Part shown: positions 60,562 through 64,000 of the stretch, piece after piece
Position numbering within the stretch: position 1 is the first letter of the stretch
How the letters are laid out: every line of letters starts with the position of its first letter
Assembly: GCA_963930645.1 (NCBI GenBank)
Contig: OZ005649.1
Location: 384,825,887-384,889,886, forward strand
Direction: 5' to 3'
From: Salticus scenicus
Taxonomy: Eukaryota > Arthropoda > Arachnida > Araneae > Salticidae
Length of the DNA: 64,000 bases
Translations under genes and position numbers: made by a program
Notes under the pieces: model-generated
Told to the model about the DNA's origin: nothing
The model's database searches: none
The model's input: the letters and a program-made list of their open reading frames with translations, nothing else

Positions 60562-60946
60562 AGAGGTTCTATATGACAGCAAAAATAGAAAGCTCATACG
60601 AGATACCCTCATGCATTCAGCTATGAAGAATGTTTAAAAATTGGTATTATATATCTATCATCATACTTTTTTTCTTTTTTCGATTGTGCAGCGAACACCT
60701 GTAGGGCGTGTAAGAAATTGTTGCACACTAGTTATTGTACTTCTACTCTTATACTGTTTAAATCCGATATTTTTGGCCATTTTATGCTTTTTCTTTTTTA
60801 TATGTGGAAATCTTAAATAGATGGTTTGAGAGTATACCAATCAAGATCGATTAAATTTTGGCCAAAAGATCATACGCTGTATTTTGTATGCGTTAAACAT
60901 GTTCTCCACAATTTAAGCTTTTGGAAATTTTGATTTATACGCTACA

Positions 60947-61527
60947 CACTGAGAAAAAAAATATACTGCCTTCATCTAGAATGAATGAATGGTCATTTTC
61001 TAAATACTTAAACTAGAAATAAAGATTTACGAGCTATGCGCATAAAACACGCCAATAAACTGAATAGACGAAATGGTCGAGAATTTTTAGTCTACACATT
61101 TATAGATGGCGGAACAATATTCTGAATCATTTGTATTTCGTGAAATTCTAGCTGGATTTTCTAAAATTGGGTCATAAACCAAGATTACAGCTTCTGAAAC
61201 CCGCCTCTTGTATTCACATTACTTTGGAGATATTTCAAATAGGTTTGCCCTCGATAATATAGACAAACGCTCAAGAATTCTAATAGAGGTCTCTAGAATT
61301 CGCTTTCGAAGGGGACTAAAAAATTAAAAAAAAATTTATAAGGATGACATGGAACTATTTTTTTCTAGAGCCACAATTTAGATTTTAGATGTCAGTTATA
61401 GACTTTTTCCTCACTGTATTGGCGTAACTTATACTCCTAGCTCTGAAATCTATATTTCTAGTTTAGGAATTTAGAAAAAACCACCAATTCGTTCTAGATG
61501 AAAGCGGTATATATTTTTTTCTCAGTG
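60947..61527 (-). mobile_element. CACTGAG-tipped MITE family, copy 3, with inverted terminal duplication
   Basis: 60947-61416 is a complete family member in minus orientation (CACTGAGAAAAAAAATATAC at one end, TTTTTCCTCACTG at the other). It is followed without a gap by 61417-61527, a second copy of the family's 3' end in plus orientation that ends TTTTTTTCTCAGTG. The unit thus has two identical outer tips and about 110-bp inverted arms. Confidence 0.8.
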
Positions 61528-61529
61528 CA

Positions 61530-61856
61530 GAAAAAGAATTGCAAATACATTTAGCGCAAGATACGACATGGTATCTCAGTATCTAAACCTTATAGTATTA
61601 AGCTGTTAAATTGTTATTTTGAATAATATGGAGAACTGCCTTTTATTTTGAACAATTTTTGAATATAGAATAATTTCACCATGTTGTTTTAGTTACAGTT
61701 TTTGAAAAGTAAATACATTCAAAATCGGAGTCTTTACATACACATATATATGTATAGATAGACTGATAGGTATTTATTTCTTTGGATTACTGCCCTTGTT
61801 TCCCTTAGTTATCGGTTCCTAAATTAAATATATGTATTTATTTCTGATATGATATG

Positions 61857-61889
<33 letters not shown>

Positions 61890-62680
61890 TTGATAATCAG
61901 ACAGTTGAAATGTAAGGATATTAAATATTATCAGTATTCAAACAATTAATATGATCACAAACAAAGACCACCAAATCAAACAAAAATGGAATAAATTGGA
62001 ATTAGATAAATGTATATATACCCTTTTTTAAAAACGATTATTAAACTTATTTATATAAAATGTATTATAATATAAATATGATATATAAGATTTTAGTAAT
62101 AATATATTTTTTCAACTTTATCGAGAAAAATCAAACTGCCTGTAAACATTTTTTAAAAAATAAATATATTCAAACCCAATTTCTCGAAAAATATGCCACG
62201 TAAAAGCATAAATCTCACTGCATCATAAACTTTAGAGATGAACTTTACTTTTTCCTAAAAATACAATAAATTCGATTGTTAATCTGTATTAAACATGTCT
62301 GAAAATAAATTTATTTCTTCAATTCTATGTGGATGATCTAAAGTATAAGAATGTTCTAGAACATATATTTTCAAACATGCTTTGTATAAACACAACAGTG
62401 CATTGAAAAATGTGATTTGGTAATAAAAAATGATAACCCAATATATATTTAAAATTATCGAATATATACATATATATTAATTTTGAAAAATTTTACTCTA
62501 TTCAAAAGCATCTAAATTATTGTTTTTTCAGTTATAACTGAAAATTATTTTACTTCACCACTCTCATGAATAATTAACAAAATAAAGAAATTCATCCGTT
62601 CTGTTTATATTACAAATTACTTCACTGCTATATTTACCTTTTGTAATATAAATACTCAATCATAAATCTTTTTAATGTAA
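61530..62680. other. AT-rich stretch without recognised genes
   Basis: A GATAT/TA tract lies at about 61843-61890. The rest is AT-rich with no gene, RNA or terminal repeat that I can support. Confidence 0.6.
61848..61883. repeat. (GATAT)n/(TA)n microsatellite
   Basis: Three GATAT units pass into an alternating TA run. Confidence 0.9.
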
Positions 62681-62682
62681 TT

Positions 62683-62868
62683 GGTAAAGGTAAAAAGCGT
62701 AATAAAATCCAACTAAAAGTAAACATAAAGTATTTTCCTCAGTAAAGGCAAAAAGCGTAAAACTCGACTAAAAACGCACATAAAGAATTTTCCTTGGTAA
62801 AAGCAAATAGAATAAAAACCGACTATAAATACACATAAAATATTTTTGGTAATGAATATAATGCGTCT
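62683..62868. repeat. minisatellite, about 53-58-bp unit, three full copies
   Basis: GGTAAAGGTAAAAAGCGTAA, AGTAAAGGCAAAAAGCGTAA and GGTAAAAGCAAATAGAATAA begin successive units. Each contains (A/C)(A/G)ACTA(A/T)AA and CACATAAA followed by TATTTT or AATTTT. A partial fourth unit (GGTAATGAATATAATGCG) follows. Units shorten slightly and diverge toward the right. Confidence 0.8.
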
Positions 62869-62869
62869 A

Positions 62870-64000
62870 AAATAAACTTAATATATAAAAGTATAAAATA
62901 GCCCAAACTTTAATCAGTAAAACATATTTTACATGTAAGAGAAGTATGTAACAAATTTATAATTCAAAATTACAAATTTTGTTTATCGAAGCTGTTTCTG
63001 AATGATTTTGAATATGATGTACATTAAAGTAACTTAACTAAATATTGTTCAATGCTCTTTGAGCATTCACGTCTTATAATTTTTGTTTAAAACTATGTTA
63101 ATAATTTTTAGTTTCTCTGGTTATATATTTTCGCTCGTTATATATTTTATTTTTTATCGATAAAAACTAATGAACAAATATTTAAAATTACGTTTTTATA
63201 CGCAATATTAAACCTTTTAAAATGATTTTCAAAAAGGAAATTTAAAAGCTTATTTAACGTAGGGTATATTTACAGAAATTTATCGAGAAACTTTCATTGC
63301 CTTTTATACACTCATTTTATTAATATTCATAGAGATATAAAGGCTTCTTTAATGAAGTTCAAACTCTTTTGTATGTTTCTTGGACGTAAAATGTAGGTTT
63401 TCGAACTAATGCAATATAATTTTTATAAATCTTAACGCGGCATAATAGTGACAGCATGCCACATCCAGAATAAAAATAATTATTAAATGTCAAGTGAAAG
63501 TTGAACATTTTTTACTAAAACATGTTTAACTGCGCCTATACAAATATTGGGGAGTTTTTTTTTTAAAAAAAACATATAATATCGATAAAGTGCTTAGCTA
63601 CCAACTTACTAGTTAATATTCCGTAAAACTGTTAGTATACGCCCCTTTTTTTCCACATCAGTCATATTTTACAGTATTTTTCTTCTTAATTAATCGTAAT
63701 TACATTTGAAGAAATTTTCCCGAAAATTCAAGTGATGTGGGAAAATGGAAGGACTCTAAAGTTTTTACGGCATATTTTTTAATAAGTCGGCAGCATGAAA
63801 ATGTATAGAATATCTTTTATACTACTATGTACTATGAAAATTAAAAAAATATACCACGAAAAGAATACCATTCATTTCGAATACTTTCAAAACAGAAACA
63901 ACACTATAATAATGTAAATTTTGGTAGAGTTTGCTCACAATTCAACAAACCGATATAATATATACAAAGATAAATTTTTTGATAAACTATTGATGAATAA
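62870..64000. other. AT-rich stretch without recognised genes
   Basis: AT-rich sequence to the window end. I see no coding region, terminal repeat or RNA. Confidence 0.6.

Overview
The window reads as non-coding nuclear DNA from a metazoan. It is strongly AT-rich (roughly three quarters A+T by eye, not computed), full of homopolymers and microsatellites, and has no intact host gene, rRNA, tRNA or CRISPR array. The transposon mix (Tc1/mariner, pogo/Tigger-like, hAT-like, LINE 3' ends, and a Penelope-like element with a GIY-YIG domain) fits an arthropod. A chelicerate such as a spider is my best guess from the repeat style, but nothing here proves it. Almost everything recognisable is a decayed or nonautonomous mobile element, so the stretch is probably intergenic or deep intronic. 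|| Layout. 1-371 is a fold-back with Penelope-like terminal motifs. 2089-4067 is a GC-tipped hAT-like element split by a LINE 3' end (2282-3057) that has a perfect 15-bp target duplication; a second, uninterrupted hAT copy lies inverted at 28371-29481. 7997-8905 is a mariner-tipped element built of alternating inverted units. 10101-11140 and 55458-55821 are two copies of one unclassified repeat. 12650-13206 is a GC-elevated island of unknown nature with a weak exon candidate. 13689-15204 is a long inverted repeat with arms of about 630-650 bp. 21359-21856, 51835-52377 and 60947-61527 are three copies of a CACTGAG-tipped family. 23044-24719 is a pogo/Tigger-like element with a broken transposase. 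25770-26360 is an internally deleted Tc1-like element. 37164-39707 is a larger Tc1-like element that has lost two catalytic residues and received two further TIR insertions. || The most informative locus is 44236-44916. Inverted arms flank a minus-strand GIY-YIG reading frame (44316-44696) that is open to its stop. This identifies the locus as a 5'-truncated Penelope-like element and lets the similar CTGANGA...GAAA fold-backs at 1-371, 35058-35241 and 54011-54625 be read, by inference, as related termini. Two near-perfect palindromic MITEs (48755-48968, 58831-59042), a 379-bp TIR element (56527-56905), a LINE C-terminus (46484-46757) and a three-unit minisatellite (62683-62868) complete the catalogue. 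|| There are no operons or cooperating genes here. The layout records nested insertions, internal deletion of autonomous elements into nonautonomous ones, and inverted duplications that could be transcribed into hairpin RNA.
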